DNA of 10,526 nt from Dehalococcoidia bacterium CG2_30_46_9 (lineage in GTDB: Bacteria > Chloroflexota > Dehalococcoidia > GIF9 > AB-539-J10): assembly GCA_001873005.1 (NCBI GenBank), contig MNYE01000022.1, positions 1 to 10,526 of the forward strand, written 5' to 3'. The notes under the pieces are model-generated. The model was not told the DNA's origin. It did no database searches and saw nothing but the letters and a program-made list of their open reading frames with translations. Below, piece by piece: positions 1 through 6,306 of this stretch. A program made the position numbers and the translations under genes. Numbering within the stretch: the stretch's first letter is position 1; each line of letters opens with the position of its first letter.

Positions 1-1
1 T

Positions 2-91
2 CGTGCTCAGGATAACTGTTTATATGCTCTGGATATTGAGAAAGGGTGGATAAGTTGGAGACTTCCCTTGAATACTAAAGGGGAATCATAA
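2..91 (+). CDS. C-terminal end of a PQQ-like beta-propeller repeat protein (5' end outside window)
   Basis: An open frame enters from the left edge and ends at the TAA at 89-91, giving the last 29 residues of a protein. The segment DNCLYALDIEKGWISWRLPL matches the PQQ-like/BamB-type blade consensus (D-x-x-LYALD-x-x-x-G-x-x-x-W). It would therefore be the last blade of a beta-propeller, usually an exported or membrane-anchored protein. The stop lies 2 bases before the yidC ATG, so the two genes are probably cotranscribed and translationally coupled. The other two forward frames contain early stops. The family call rests on a single blade, so the identity of the whole protein is uncertain. Confidence 0.55.
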   Translation, partial: RAQDNCLYALDIEKGWISWRLPLNTKGES

Positions 92-93
92 TC

Positions 94-846
94 ATGGCGG
101 AGTTGTGGAATTTAATCATTCTTGACCCGATGCTTAATATCTTGATTGCACTGAGTGATCCCTTATTTCATAGTTTTGGGCTAGCTATTATCAGTCTTAC
201 GGTTGTTGTCCGTTTAATACTCTTTCCTCTCACTTCAAGACAAACTAAGTCTACTAAAGCTATGCAGGAAATGCAGCCCAAGATGCAAGAATTACAGAAG
301 AAATATGGTAAAAACAAAGAGAAACTACAACAAGAGATGATGAAGCTTTATAAAGAGGCAAGGATAAGTCCACTTGGCTGTATGTGGCCTATGTTGATTC
401 AGTTCCCCGTGTGGATTGCACTTTATCAGAGCATTATGAGAGCTTTAGCTACTACGCCAGAGAATTTACTCAATTTGGCTCACCATCTTTATTCCTGGTC
501 AGTAGTAAGTCAGGCCATTCCTGTAAGTAGCCATTTCCTCTGGCTTGATTTAGGACGCCCTGATACTACGTTACTGCTAGCTATCATAGTTGGTGCCACA
601 ATGTGGGTACAGCAAAAGATGACCACAGCACCTACTCTTGACCCTAAGCAACAGTCCATGAATAGCATGATGTTGCTGATGATGCCTCTTATGTTTGCCT
701 TGTTTACTTTAACGTTCCCCAGTGGGCTAGCTCTCTTTTGGGCTGTTTCCAATATTATCGGCATTGTCATACAATATAAGACAATGGGCTGGGGTTATCT
801 CAGGATTCGTCCGGCAAGCCAGCCAACAAAGAAAATCAAAACTTAA
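94..846 (+). CDS. yidC: Membrane protein insertase YidC (Oxa1/SpoIIIJ type)
   Basis: This is an Oxa1/YidC insertase, which places membrane proteins into the cytoplasmic membrane alone or with SecYEG. At 250 residues it is the short form without the large periplasmic P1 domain of proteobacterial YidC, and it has no lipoprotein signal. Membrane segment 1 (about residues 25-48) contains VVVRLILFPLT, with Arg40 as the expected positive residue of the hydrophilic groove. Residues 50-90 are a charged helical hairpin rich in K, Q and M (the C1 loop). SPLGCMWPMLIQFPVWIALY (about 92-111) is the signature segment, and FPSGLALFWAVSNIIGI (about 210-226) is the last membrane helix. The tail is short and basic (ends KKIKT). 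The ATG at 94 is preceded by AAAGGGGA at 77-84, a fair Shine-Dalgarno site. The upstream propeller gene ends 2 bases earlier, and jag follows after an AT-rich repeat, the usual yidC-jag order. Confidence 0.96.
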   Translation: MAELWNLIILDPMLNILIALSDPLFHSFGLAIISLTVVVRLILFPLTSRQTKSTKAMQEMQPKMQELQKKYGKNKEKLQQEMMKLYKEARISPLGCMWPMLIQFPVWIALYQSIMRALATTPENLLNLAHHLYSWSVVSQAIPVSSHFLWLDLGRPDTTLLLAIIVGATMWVQQKMTTAPTLDPKQQSMNSMMLLMMPLMFALFTLTFPSGLALFWAVSNIIGIVIQYKTMGWGYLRIRPASQPTKKIKT

Positions 847-915
847 AATGCAAAAAGCAAAAATAATTTTCATTTTTGACCTGTCATTTTGATTTTTGAT
901 GTTTGATTTTTGACT
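845..915. repeat. AT-rich AATGCAAAA element, copy 1 (yidC-jag gap)
   Basis: Begins right at the yidC stop with AAAATGCAAAAAGCAAAAAT, followed by T-rich blocks (TTTTTGAC, GTCATTTTGA, TTTTTGATG, TTTTTGAC) that are roughly complementary to the A-rich half. Related sequence occurs at 4494-4570 and 9323-9425. The opening AAATGCAAAAAGCAAAAATA is shared with the third copy. The element fills almost the whole gap between yidC and jag and leaves no room for a clear ribosome site before jag. Confidence 0.7.
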
Positions 916-922
916 TCGACAC

Positions 923-1378
923 ATGTCTAAGGATGCAATTGAGATAGCCACGGAAGTTTTAGATACATTACTGAAATTCATGGGAATAGAGGGCAAAGTC
1001 AAGGTTTCGTCCCCTGGTTTACCCGCCGTGTTAGATATTGAGGGACAAGATTTGGGTATTTTGATTGGTCGCCAAGGTCAAACTCTGGCCGCGCTGGAAT
1101 ATATTACTAGGCTGATAGTAGCGGGACGACTAAAGTCATGGTTACCCTTAAATGTTGACGTTGCTGGCTATAAGAGGCGCCGCCGTGAATCTTTGCAAAG
1201 GTTAGCTCTGCACCTGGCCGAGCAAGTTAAATTGAGAAAGTGTGCTATCAGCTTGGAACCGATGCCGCCCGACGAACGCCGTATTATTCATTTAGCTTTG
1301 GCAGACCATCCTGATGTAACAACTCAAAGTATTGGTGATGGTGAGAACAGGAAGATAGTTATTTCGCCGAAAGCTTAG
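923..1378 (+). CDS. jag: KH and R3H domain RNA-binding protein Jag/KhpB, short form
   Basis: Jag (also called KhpB or SpoIIIJ-associated protein) is a cytoplasmic RNA-binding protein often encoded next to yidC and linked to cell-shape and envelope control in Firmicutes. A KH domain runs from about residue 5 to 80, with the GxxG loop at Gly49-Arg-Gln-Gly52 in DLGILIGRQGQTLAALEYI. An R3H domain (about 85-150) shows PPDERRIIHLAL with the Arg119-x3-His123 pair and ends GENRKIVISPKA. The Jag_N domain found at the start of the full-length family is absent. The ATG at 923 is the first in this frame after a TGA at 911-913, and there is no convincing Shine-Dalgarno site because an AT-rich repeat fills the upstream gap. 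It is probably cotranscribed with yidC and with ileS, which starts 7 bases after the jag stop. Confidence 0.92.
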   Translation: MSKDAIEIATEVLDTLLKFMGIEGKVKVSSPGLPAVLDIEGQDLGILIGRQGQTLAALEYITRLIVAGRLKSWLPLNVDVAGYKRRRRESLQRLALHLAEQVKLRKCAISLEPMPPDERRIIHLALADHPDVTTQSIGDGENRKIVISPKA

Positions 1379-1385
1379 CTAATCA

Positions 1386-4300
1386 ATGTTTCAGAAGGTA
1401 GATAGCAAAATAATTTTTCCTCAGTTAGAAGAGAGCATCCTTCGTTTCTGGGAGGAGCATATGATTTTTCCCCGGAGTGTTGCGGCAAGGAAAGGGGCAC
1501 CCCACTACGTATTTTATGAGGGTCCGCCTACAGCTAATGGAAGTCCTGGAGTTCATCATGTATTGTCTCGGCTATTTAAGGATGTTATCTGTCGCTACAG
1601 GACGATGAAAGGTTACTATGTGCCACGCAAGGCGGGATGGGATACCCATGGGTTGCCAGTGGAGTTAGAGGTAGAACACTCGCTTGGTTTCACCAGTAAG
1701 AGTCAAATTGAGGATTATGGGGTAAGGGAGTTCAATGAGCATTGCCGTCGAAGTGCCCTTGGCTATATTAGAGAGTGGGAGGCAATGACCAGGCGTATCG
1801 GTTACTGGCTGGATATTGAGCAGCCTTATATAACCATGGATAATGATTATATTGAATCTTGCTGGTGGATAATAAAAGAGCTGTGGAATAAGGGCCTGGT
1901 TTATCAAGGCTATAAAGTAACACCACATTGTCCCAGATGTGGTACTTCTCTTAGCTCTCATGAAGTAGCCCTGGGCTACGCAGACGCAGAAGATCCATCA
2001 GTTTACATAAAGTTTAAAGTGGTCCCCCCTGTCATTGCGAGCCCCGACTTGTCGGGGCGTGGCAATCCCATTGAGATTCCTCGCTACGCTCGGAATGACA
2101 CTTCGTGTCAATTTGGCGCCGATCCTGGCCTACCGACATATCTTCTCGCTTGGACAACTACGCCATGGACATTGCCTGGGAATACTGCTCTGGCAGTAGC
2201 TCCCCAAGCCGAGTATAGCCTTATGGCTTGCCCTCAGGACTACCTTATTCTAGCCAGAACCATAATAGACAGAATTAAACTGCAAGACTATACCGAAGCC
2301 GGTATTGTTTCCGGGGAAACGCTGACAAGTCTTCGTTACGAGCCTTTATTCAATCCTCATAATTTCGACGTGCTGCGTCTGAGCTTACCATCGTTGAATC
2401 CACAGAAGCCGGAGGAAAGCTTAACCTACCCTGTGATTGGCGCAGATTTCGTTTCTTTGGAAGAAGGTACAGGAATAGTTCATATTGCTCCTGCTTTCGG
2501 GGAGGTAGATTTTAATATTGGAATGGAGAAGGGACTTGATTTCGTTCAACCTGTGGACCTGGAGGGGAAGATCAGCGGCAGCTATTCCTTTGCTGCCAAA
2601 TTCGTTAAAGATGCTGACCCTCTTATTCTGGAAGACCTCAAATTGCGAAAGTTACTTTATCGCAGTGAGAAGATTATTCATACTTATCCTTTTTGTTGGC
2701 GCTGTGATTCGCCTCTTCTCTACTATGCCAAAAGGTCATGGTATATCAAAACGACGGCGGTAAAAGATAGACTTATCTCAGGGAATGCCGAGATCAACTG
2801 GCATCCTGATTATATCAAGTACGGTCGTTTCGGCGATTGGTTGGAGAATAACGTTGATTGGGCCTTCTCCCGGGAACGTTATTGGGGAACTCCGCTCAAT
2901 ATCTGGCGTTGCTCTTCCTGTGCTAACTGTGAATGTATTGGTAGCGTTGATGAATTGAAAAGGAAAGCAAATCTCCAGGGTTTAGAAACCCCTCTGGATT
3001 TGCACCGTCCTTACATAGATAAGGTCTTTTTTTCCTGCTCTAAATGTGGCGGTGAAATGAGACGTGTTCCCGAAGTAATTGACTGCTGGTTTGATTCTGG
3101 AGCTATGCCCATAGCTCAGTGGCATTATCCTTTTGAAAACGAAGATAAATTCAAAGAAAACTTCCCTGCCGATTTCATTTGCGAAGCTATTGACCAAACT
3201 CGAGGGTGGTTCTATAGCTTGCATGCTATAGCTACTTTGCTCTTTAATGAACCTTGCTTTAAGAATGTCCTTTGTTTGGGACATGTTCTTGATGCCCAAG
3301 GTGAAAAGATGAGCAAATCGAGAGGTAATGTTGTTGACCCGGAGACGGTGATTAATAGTTATGGTGCCGATGCCCTACGCTGGTATATGTTAGTCTCCGC
3401 CACACCAGAAGAGAACCATCGTTTCTCCACTGAGATGGTTCTCGAGACCATGAAGAAGTTTCTAGCGACTTTATGGAATTCTTATTCCTTTTTTACTCTT
3501 TATGCCAATATTGATTGCTTTACACCTCGGTCTTCGCAAGATGAAGAGTCTCAGTCAACAAGTTTGCTCGATAGCTGGATTATTTCACAACTTAACCGGC
3601 TCACATTCGAGGTAACAAAAGCGCTGGATAACTATAACCCAACTTCAGCAGCACGCCAGATTGAAAAGTTTGTTGATGATCTTTCCAACTGGTACATAAG
3701 AAGGAGCCGACGACGATTCTGGAAAAGTGAGAACGATGGCGACAAATTAGCAGCGTATTCCACTTTGTATTACTGTTTGGTCACATTGTCACGGCTTCTA
3801 GCACCATTGACTCCCTTTATCGCTGAGGCAATATATCAAAACCTGGTACGTTCCATTGACCCCGGAGCGAAAGAAAGTGTCCATCTGACTGATTTTCCTG
3901 TAGCTGATGAAGCTAAGATTGATGATGAACTGAACAGAGACGTTGAATTAGCTATGAAAATATCCAGCTTGGGCAGGGCGGCACGAGCCAAGGCAGGGAT
4001 TAAGGTGCGTCAGCCTCTATCAAGTATGGTGGTTAAAGTGGAATCTGAAGAGGAAGAAAAAGCTTTGAATAGATTAACCAATGATATATTAGCCGAGGTA
4101 AACATTAAAGAGATCTCAATTGTCCTATGTCTTCGGACTTCGGACTTTGGGCTCAGGACTTCTTCCATGCCAGGCTATAGTGTCGCTGGTGACGCTAAAT
4201 ACCAAGTGGCACTGAATACCCAACTGACTCCTGAAATGCTTTGCGAAGGAATGAGCAGGGAGATTGTGCGTCGTCTGCAAAATATGCGCCGTGCTGCTGG

Positions 4301-4541
4301 CTTTGATGTTGCTGACTACATCATTACTTATTATCAGACAGGGGAGCAAGTCAAGCAAGTAGTGCTAAATTTTGCTGATTATATTAAGCAAGAAACTTTG
4401 TCTTGGGAACTTCTTGACGCACCTCCTCCCGATGGTGCTTACAGTGAAAAACATTATATCTCGGGTAATGAAATTCTTCTGGCAATATCAAAGATTAAAA
4501 TGCAAAATGCAAAGATACAGAGCAAAATGCAAAATTTTTGA
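1386..4541 (+). CDS. ileS: Isoleucyl-tRNA synthetase, long (IleRS2-like) form with GXHH motif
   Basis: Class I synthetase that charges tRNA-Ile with isoleucine in the cytoplasm. In order along the protein: the signature PPTANGSPGVHHVL, where GVHH (residues 55-58) replaces the usual HXGH; CPRC (182-185) and CWRC (437-440), a likely zinc pair; the editing (CP1) domain with TTTPWTLPGN (257-266) and GTGIVHIAPAFGEVD (361-375, Asp375 at the amino-acid-checking position); FSRERYWGTP (about 494-503); CSSC (509-512) with CSKC (551-554), a second zinc site; KMSKS at 641-645; and the helical anticodon-binding domain beyond about 690. The 1051-residue length and motif style fit the IleRS2-like group. Three segments look inserted or appended by repeats: 216-242, 916-926 and the tail from about 1037. 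The ATG at 1386 lies 7 bases after the jag stop with no strong ribosome site, suggesting coupling. The gene converges on htrA. Confidence 0.96.
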   Translation: MFQKVDSKIIFPQLEESILRFWEEHMIFPRSVAARKGAPHYVFYEGPPTANGSPGVHHVLSRLFKDVICRYRTMKGYYVPRKAGWDTHGLPVELEVEHSLGFTSKSQIEDYGVREFNEHCRRSALGYIREWEAMTRRIGYWLDIEQPYITMDNDYIESCWWIIKELWNKGLVYQGYKVTPHCPRCGTSLSSHEVALGYADAEDPSVYIKFKVVPPVIASPDLSGRGNPIEIPRYARNDTSCQFGADPGLPTYLLAWTTTPWTLPGNTALAVAPQAEYSLMACPQDYLILARTIIDRIKLQDYTEAGIVSGETLTSLRYEPLFNPHNFDVLRLSLPSLNPQKPEESLTYPVIGADFVSLEEGTGIVHIAPAFGEVDFNIGMEKGLDFVQPVDLEGKISGSYSFAAKFVKDADPLILEDLKLRKLLYRSEKIIHTYPFCWRCDSPLLYYAKRSWYIKTTAVKDRLISGNAEINWHPDYIKYGRFGDWLENNVDWAFSRERYWGTPLNIWRCSSCANCECIGSVDELKRKANLQGLETPLDLHRPYIDKVFFSCSKCGGEMRRVPEVIDCWFDSGAMPIAQWHYPFENEDKFKENFPADFICEAIDQTRGWFYSLHAIATLLFNEPCFKNVLCLGHVLDAQGEKMSKSRGNVVDPETVINSYGADALRWYMLVSATPEENHRFSTEMVLETMKKFLATLWNSYSFFTLYANIDCFTPRSSQDEESQSTSLLDSWIISQLNRLTFEVTKALDNYNPTSAARQIEKFVDDLSNWYIRRSRRRFWKSENDGDKLAAYSTLYYCLVTLSRLLAPLTPFIAEAIYQNLVRSIDPGAKESVHLTDFPVADEAKIDDELNRDVELAMKISSLGRAARAKAGIKVRQPLSSMVVKVESEEEEKALNRLTNDILAEVNIKEISIVLCLRTSDFGLRTSSMPGYSVAGDAKYQVALNTQLTPEMLCEGMSREIVRRLQNMRRAAGFDVADYIITYYQTGEQVKQVVLNFADYIKQETLSWELLDAPPPDGAYSEKHYISGNEILLAISKIKMQNAKIQSKMQNF
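2030..2110. repeat. GTCATTGCGAG-type inverted-repeat element inside ileS
   Basis: The ends TGTCATTGCGAG (2030-2041) and CTCGGAATGACA (2089-2100) are inverted copies with one mismatch. Inside is a perfect hairpin, CCCCGAC-TT-GTCGGGG (2042-2057). Immediately after comes a second small perfect hairpin, TGACAC-TTC-GTGTCA (2096-2110). The whole segment is open in the ileS frame and encodes residues about 216-242, which include the telltale RYARNDT peptide typical of translated elements of this kind. It sits just ahead of the editing-domain TTTPWT motif. Confidence 0.8.
4129..4163. repeat. TCGGACT microrepeat insertion inside ileS
   Basis: The segment contains tandem units CTTCGGACT, TCGGACTTTGGG and CTCAGGACTTC, so TCGGACT occurs twice and a TCAGGACT variant once. 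In the ileS frame it encodes LRTSDFGLRTS (residues 916-926). That peptide has an internal repeat (LRTS...LRTS) and no resemblance to the surrounding anticodon-binding region. It is interpreted as a short repeat insertion that kept the frame. Confidence 0.6.
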
Positions 4542-4570
4542 TTTTTTATCTTTGACTTTTGATTTTTTTA
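4494..4570. repeat. AT-rich AATGCAAAA element, copy 2 (ileS 3' end, convergent with htrA)
   Basis: ATTAAAATGCAAAATGCAAA is followed by GCAAAATGCAAAATTTTTG and then T-rich blocks (TTTTTGATTTTTTATC, TTTGACTTTTGATTTTTTTA). The A-rich half is translated as the last residues of IleS (KMQNAKIQSKMQNF), and the T-rich half spans the 26-base gap and contributes the htrA stop codon. As an A-run/T-run inverted repeat between convergent genes it could terminate transcription in both directions, but the stem is weak and almost without GC, so this role is an inference. Confidence 0.65.
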
Positions 4571-5671
4571 GGTAGGCCTATCCTGTATCGTAGCTCTACT
4601 TATTTTGGTATCTTTCTCCCGCACAAAAGTTATTTCTACTGTCTCGCCAATTTGGCAATTCTGGATTGCCTCGATGAGGTCATCAGCAGTGACTATATCT
4701 TTGTCTTTAAAGTGAATTATGACGTCTGCCCTTTTTAGTCCAGCAGTATCAGCCGGGCTACCCTCAATTACATCCACAATAAGTGCTCCTCTGTTAACAG
4801 AAAGCCCGTTTGCTGCCGCCACAAAAGCATCTACAGAATAAAGACTTACTCCTAGCCAGGGGTGAGTAATGTGACGTCCGTGAATTAGGTCTTCAATAAT
4901 CGGCTTGGCACTGTTGCTGCTTATGGCATAGCCCATTCCTTCAACACCTACTGTGGCTATCTTGGCGCTAGTGATACCGATAACTTCACCAGCCATATCC
5001 ACCAGTGGACCACCACTATTACCTGGATTGATAGGTGCGGTAGTCTGAATTAGACCACGAAGAGTATTTCCCTCGACAGTCACTGAGACATCCAGGCGAC
5101 TGACAATACCCTCAGACGCTGAGATTCCTTCCCCCAGAGCGTTGCCAATGGCTATTACCCAATAACCCAGGCGAAGCTGAGATGAGTCTCCCCACGGGGC
5201 ATAGGGTAGATTTGTGGCATCTATCTTGAGCACTGCCAAATCAGTTAAGGTATCAGTGCCCACTATTGTGGCCGGGAAAGTTTTACCATCGTAGAGTTCC
5301 ACTTGTACACTTCGAGCATTTTCTACTACATGATTATTGGTCACCACATATCCGTTAGCAGCATCAATGATTACACCTGAGCCAGCAGCAGATTGGGTGT
5401 ATTGACCGAAGAGGCTGGAGACAGCCATCTCCGTGTTTATAGCAACTACCGAAGGCATTACCTTGTCGATCACAGAGGGCAAATCAGGCAGAGGAGCAGT
5501 AGTAGTCCCTTGGGGAAATGTCCACCCGGGGTTGGCATGCTGTCCTGGACTATTTGGTGGAGCCGGTGTGGTAGTTGGTGACGACGGTAAGAATAAAGAA
5601 CAGCCAAGAACCCCCAGAATTAAGCTTACCAATACAAGGACAGTAAGAATATATTTAACTCGCTTTGCCAT
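4568..5671 (-). CDS. htrA: HtrA/DegP-type serine protease with one PDZ domain, predicted lipoprotein
   Basis: Trypsin-like envelope protease of the HtrA/DegP family, which degrades misfolded exported proteins. The N-terminus is a lipoprotein-like signal: MAKRVKYI, a hydrophobic stretch, then VLGC with Cys24 as the lipidation site, and a Pro/Thr-rich linker to about residue 62. The protease domain spans about 66-265 with the full triad: His114 (TNNHVV), Asp144 (LTDLAVLKID) and Ser219 (NPGNSGGPL). One PDZ domain follows (about 268-360, HPWLGVSL...GSPADTAGLKRADVI). The 367-residue length is normal for single-PDZ HtrA. The protein is inferred to be tethered on the outer face of the cytoplasmic membrane. 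The ATG at 5671 starts a proper signal peptide and is the only sensible start, although it has no Shine-Dalgarno site; the extended -10 box only 10 bases upstream explains this. The gene is divergent from padR and convergent with ileS. Confidence 0.95.
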   Translation of the reverse strand: MAKRVKYILTVLVLVSLILGVLGCSLFLPSSPTTTPAPPNSPGQHANPGWTFPQGTTTAPLPDLPSVIDKVMPSVVAINTEMAVSSLFGQYTQSAAGSGVIIDAANGYVVTNNHVVENARSVQVELYDGKTFPATIVGTDTLTDLAVLKIDATNLPYAPWGDSSQLRLGYWVIAIGNALGEGISASEGIVSRLDVSVTVEGNTLRGLIQTTAPINPGNSGGPLVDMAGEVIGITSAKIATVGVEGMGYAISSNSAKPIIEDLIHGRHITHPWLGVSLYSVDAFVAAANGLSVNRGALIVDVIEGSPADTAGLKRADVIIHFKDKDIVTADDLIEAIQNCQIGETVEITFVREKDTKISRATIQDRPT

Positions 5672-5681
5672 CTATGATGGT

Positions 5682-5711
5682 ATTATAACATCCTGCTTAA
5701 GTTCTCGTAAA
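5682..5711 (-). promoter_or_regulatory. htrA promoter with extended -10, near-leaderless
   Basis: Read on the minus strand: TTTACG (5711-5706, 4 of 6 to the -35 consensus), an 18-base spacer, then TGT-TATAAT (5690-5682), a perfect extended -10. The htrA ATG begins at 5671, only 10 bases past the box. Initiation about 7 bases downstream would leave a leader of roughly 4 bases. This fits the lack of a Shine-Dalgarno sequence. Confidence 0.65.
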
Positions 5712-5818
5712 ATTTCCTTTTTAACTCCTTTCGGCCAGGGAAGAGCGATTACAAAGAGGAACAATTACAAGAAATTTTGCCAGGAAAATTTTGATAGTGC
5801 GATTTAATCAGTCTAAGG

Positions 5819-5827
5819 TGATATAAT
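5819..5827 (+). promoter_or_regulatory. padR promoter with extended -10, leaderless
   Basis: TGA-TATAAT is a perfect TGn extended -10. The first padR ATG starts at 5833, 5 bases past the box, with a second in-frame ATG at 5836, so transcription should start on or beside the start codon. No -35 box lies at a normal distance; TTGATA at 5791-5796 is 25 bases away, and extended -10 promoters can work without one. Upstream, ATTACAA occurs twice (5748-5754 and 5764-5770) and AAATTTTG twice (5773-5780 and 5787-5794); these are possible but unproven operator halves. Confidence 0.65.
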
Positions 5828-5832
5828 TTAGA

Positions 5833-6168
5833 ATGATGGTTCAATACTATCTTCGTGAGTTACTCCGGGGAACAGTGGAGCCTTTATTGCTCTTTCTTAT
5901 TGCTGAGCTACCCATGCATGGCTACCACATTATTAAGGAGCTGGAGAAAAGGAGTCAAGGCTACCTTAAATTTAAGGCGAGCACGATATATTCGGCATTG
6001 CGCCGTTTGGAGGAAGATGGGCTGGTGCTAAGCTCGTGGCAGCAAGTGCCTCAAAAACAAAGACGGCGCTGCTACGAGTTGACTGAGAGAGGGCGTGAAA
6101 TTTTGGATACGAAGTTAGGAGAGTGGCAAAAGTTCTATATTGCTGTTAGTAAGGTTATAAATAGCTGA
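5833..6168 (+). CDS. PadR family winged-helix transcriptional regulator
   Basis: A 111-residue PadR-type repressor with a DNA-binding winged helix and a short C-terminal helix for dimerisation. Visible features are the opening helix VEPLLLFLIAELPMHGYHII (about 15-34), the recognition helix STIYSALRRLEEDGLV (50-65), the wing with RRRCYELTERGREIL (77-91), and a C-terminal helix (92-108) that is short as in the PadR-s1 group. Two adjacent ATG codons (5833, 5836) make the start uncertain by one residue; the -10 box at 5822-5827 argues that the mRNA is leaderless. The gene stands back to back with htrA across 161 bases, so autoregulation and control of htrA are the natural guesses. Effector and targets cannot be read from the sequence. 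Confidence 0.93.
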   Translation: MMVQYYLRELLRGTVEPLLLFLIAELPMHGYHIIKELEKRSQGYLKFKASTIYSALRRLEEDGLVLSSWQQVPQKQRRRCYELTERGREILDTKLGEWQKFYIAVSKVINS

Positions 6169-6276
6169 TAACCTAATCTTAGAACCTGTTTGCCCTTGGA
6201 AGTCCGTTTTTCTTTCACAACCTCTTCAATTTCTGTTGTCGGCGGAGTAAAATTGGAATCAGCAAACTCTGTGTAG

Positions 6277-6295
6277 CCCTGAAGCAAGTTCAGGG
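6277..6295 (-). repeat. 19-bp palindromic repeat, copy 1 (before pepA)
   Basis: CCCTGAAGCAAGTTCAGGG, a 7-bp perfect stem with a 5-base loop. It is the reverse orientation of the family form CCCTGAACTTGATTCAGGG with one loop change. Its last bases run straight into the pepA ribosome site. Confidence 0.8.
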
Positions 6296-6301
6296 AAGAG
6301 G
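6293..6301 (+). promoter_or_regulatory. pepA ribosome binding site fixing a TTG start
   Basis: GGGAAGAGG ends 5 bases before the TTG at 6307 and is a good purine-rich Shine-Dalgarno site. It supports TTG as the real start, since no ATG or GTG lies between the in-frame TGA at 6280-6282 and 6307. The right arm of the palindrome at 6277-6295 overlaps its first three bases, so hairpin formation could partly hide it. Confidence 0.6.
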
Positions 6302-6306
6302 TTAGC

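Noticed and set aside
727..1002. Minus-strand frame over the yidC-jag gap
   Set aside because: Its content is translated AT-rich repeat (KSNIKNQNDRSKMKI) plus antisense of yidC and jag.
5433..5807. Plus-strand frame of 124 codons antisense to the htrA start and promoter
   Set aside because: Most of it is the shadow of the htrA signal peptide and linker, and it has no recognisable domain.
6225..6253. pepA promoter TTCAAT - 17 - TAAAAT
   Set aside because: The -35 matches only 3 of 6 positions and there is no extended -10; too weak to list as a feature.
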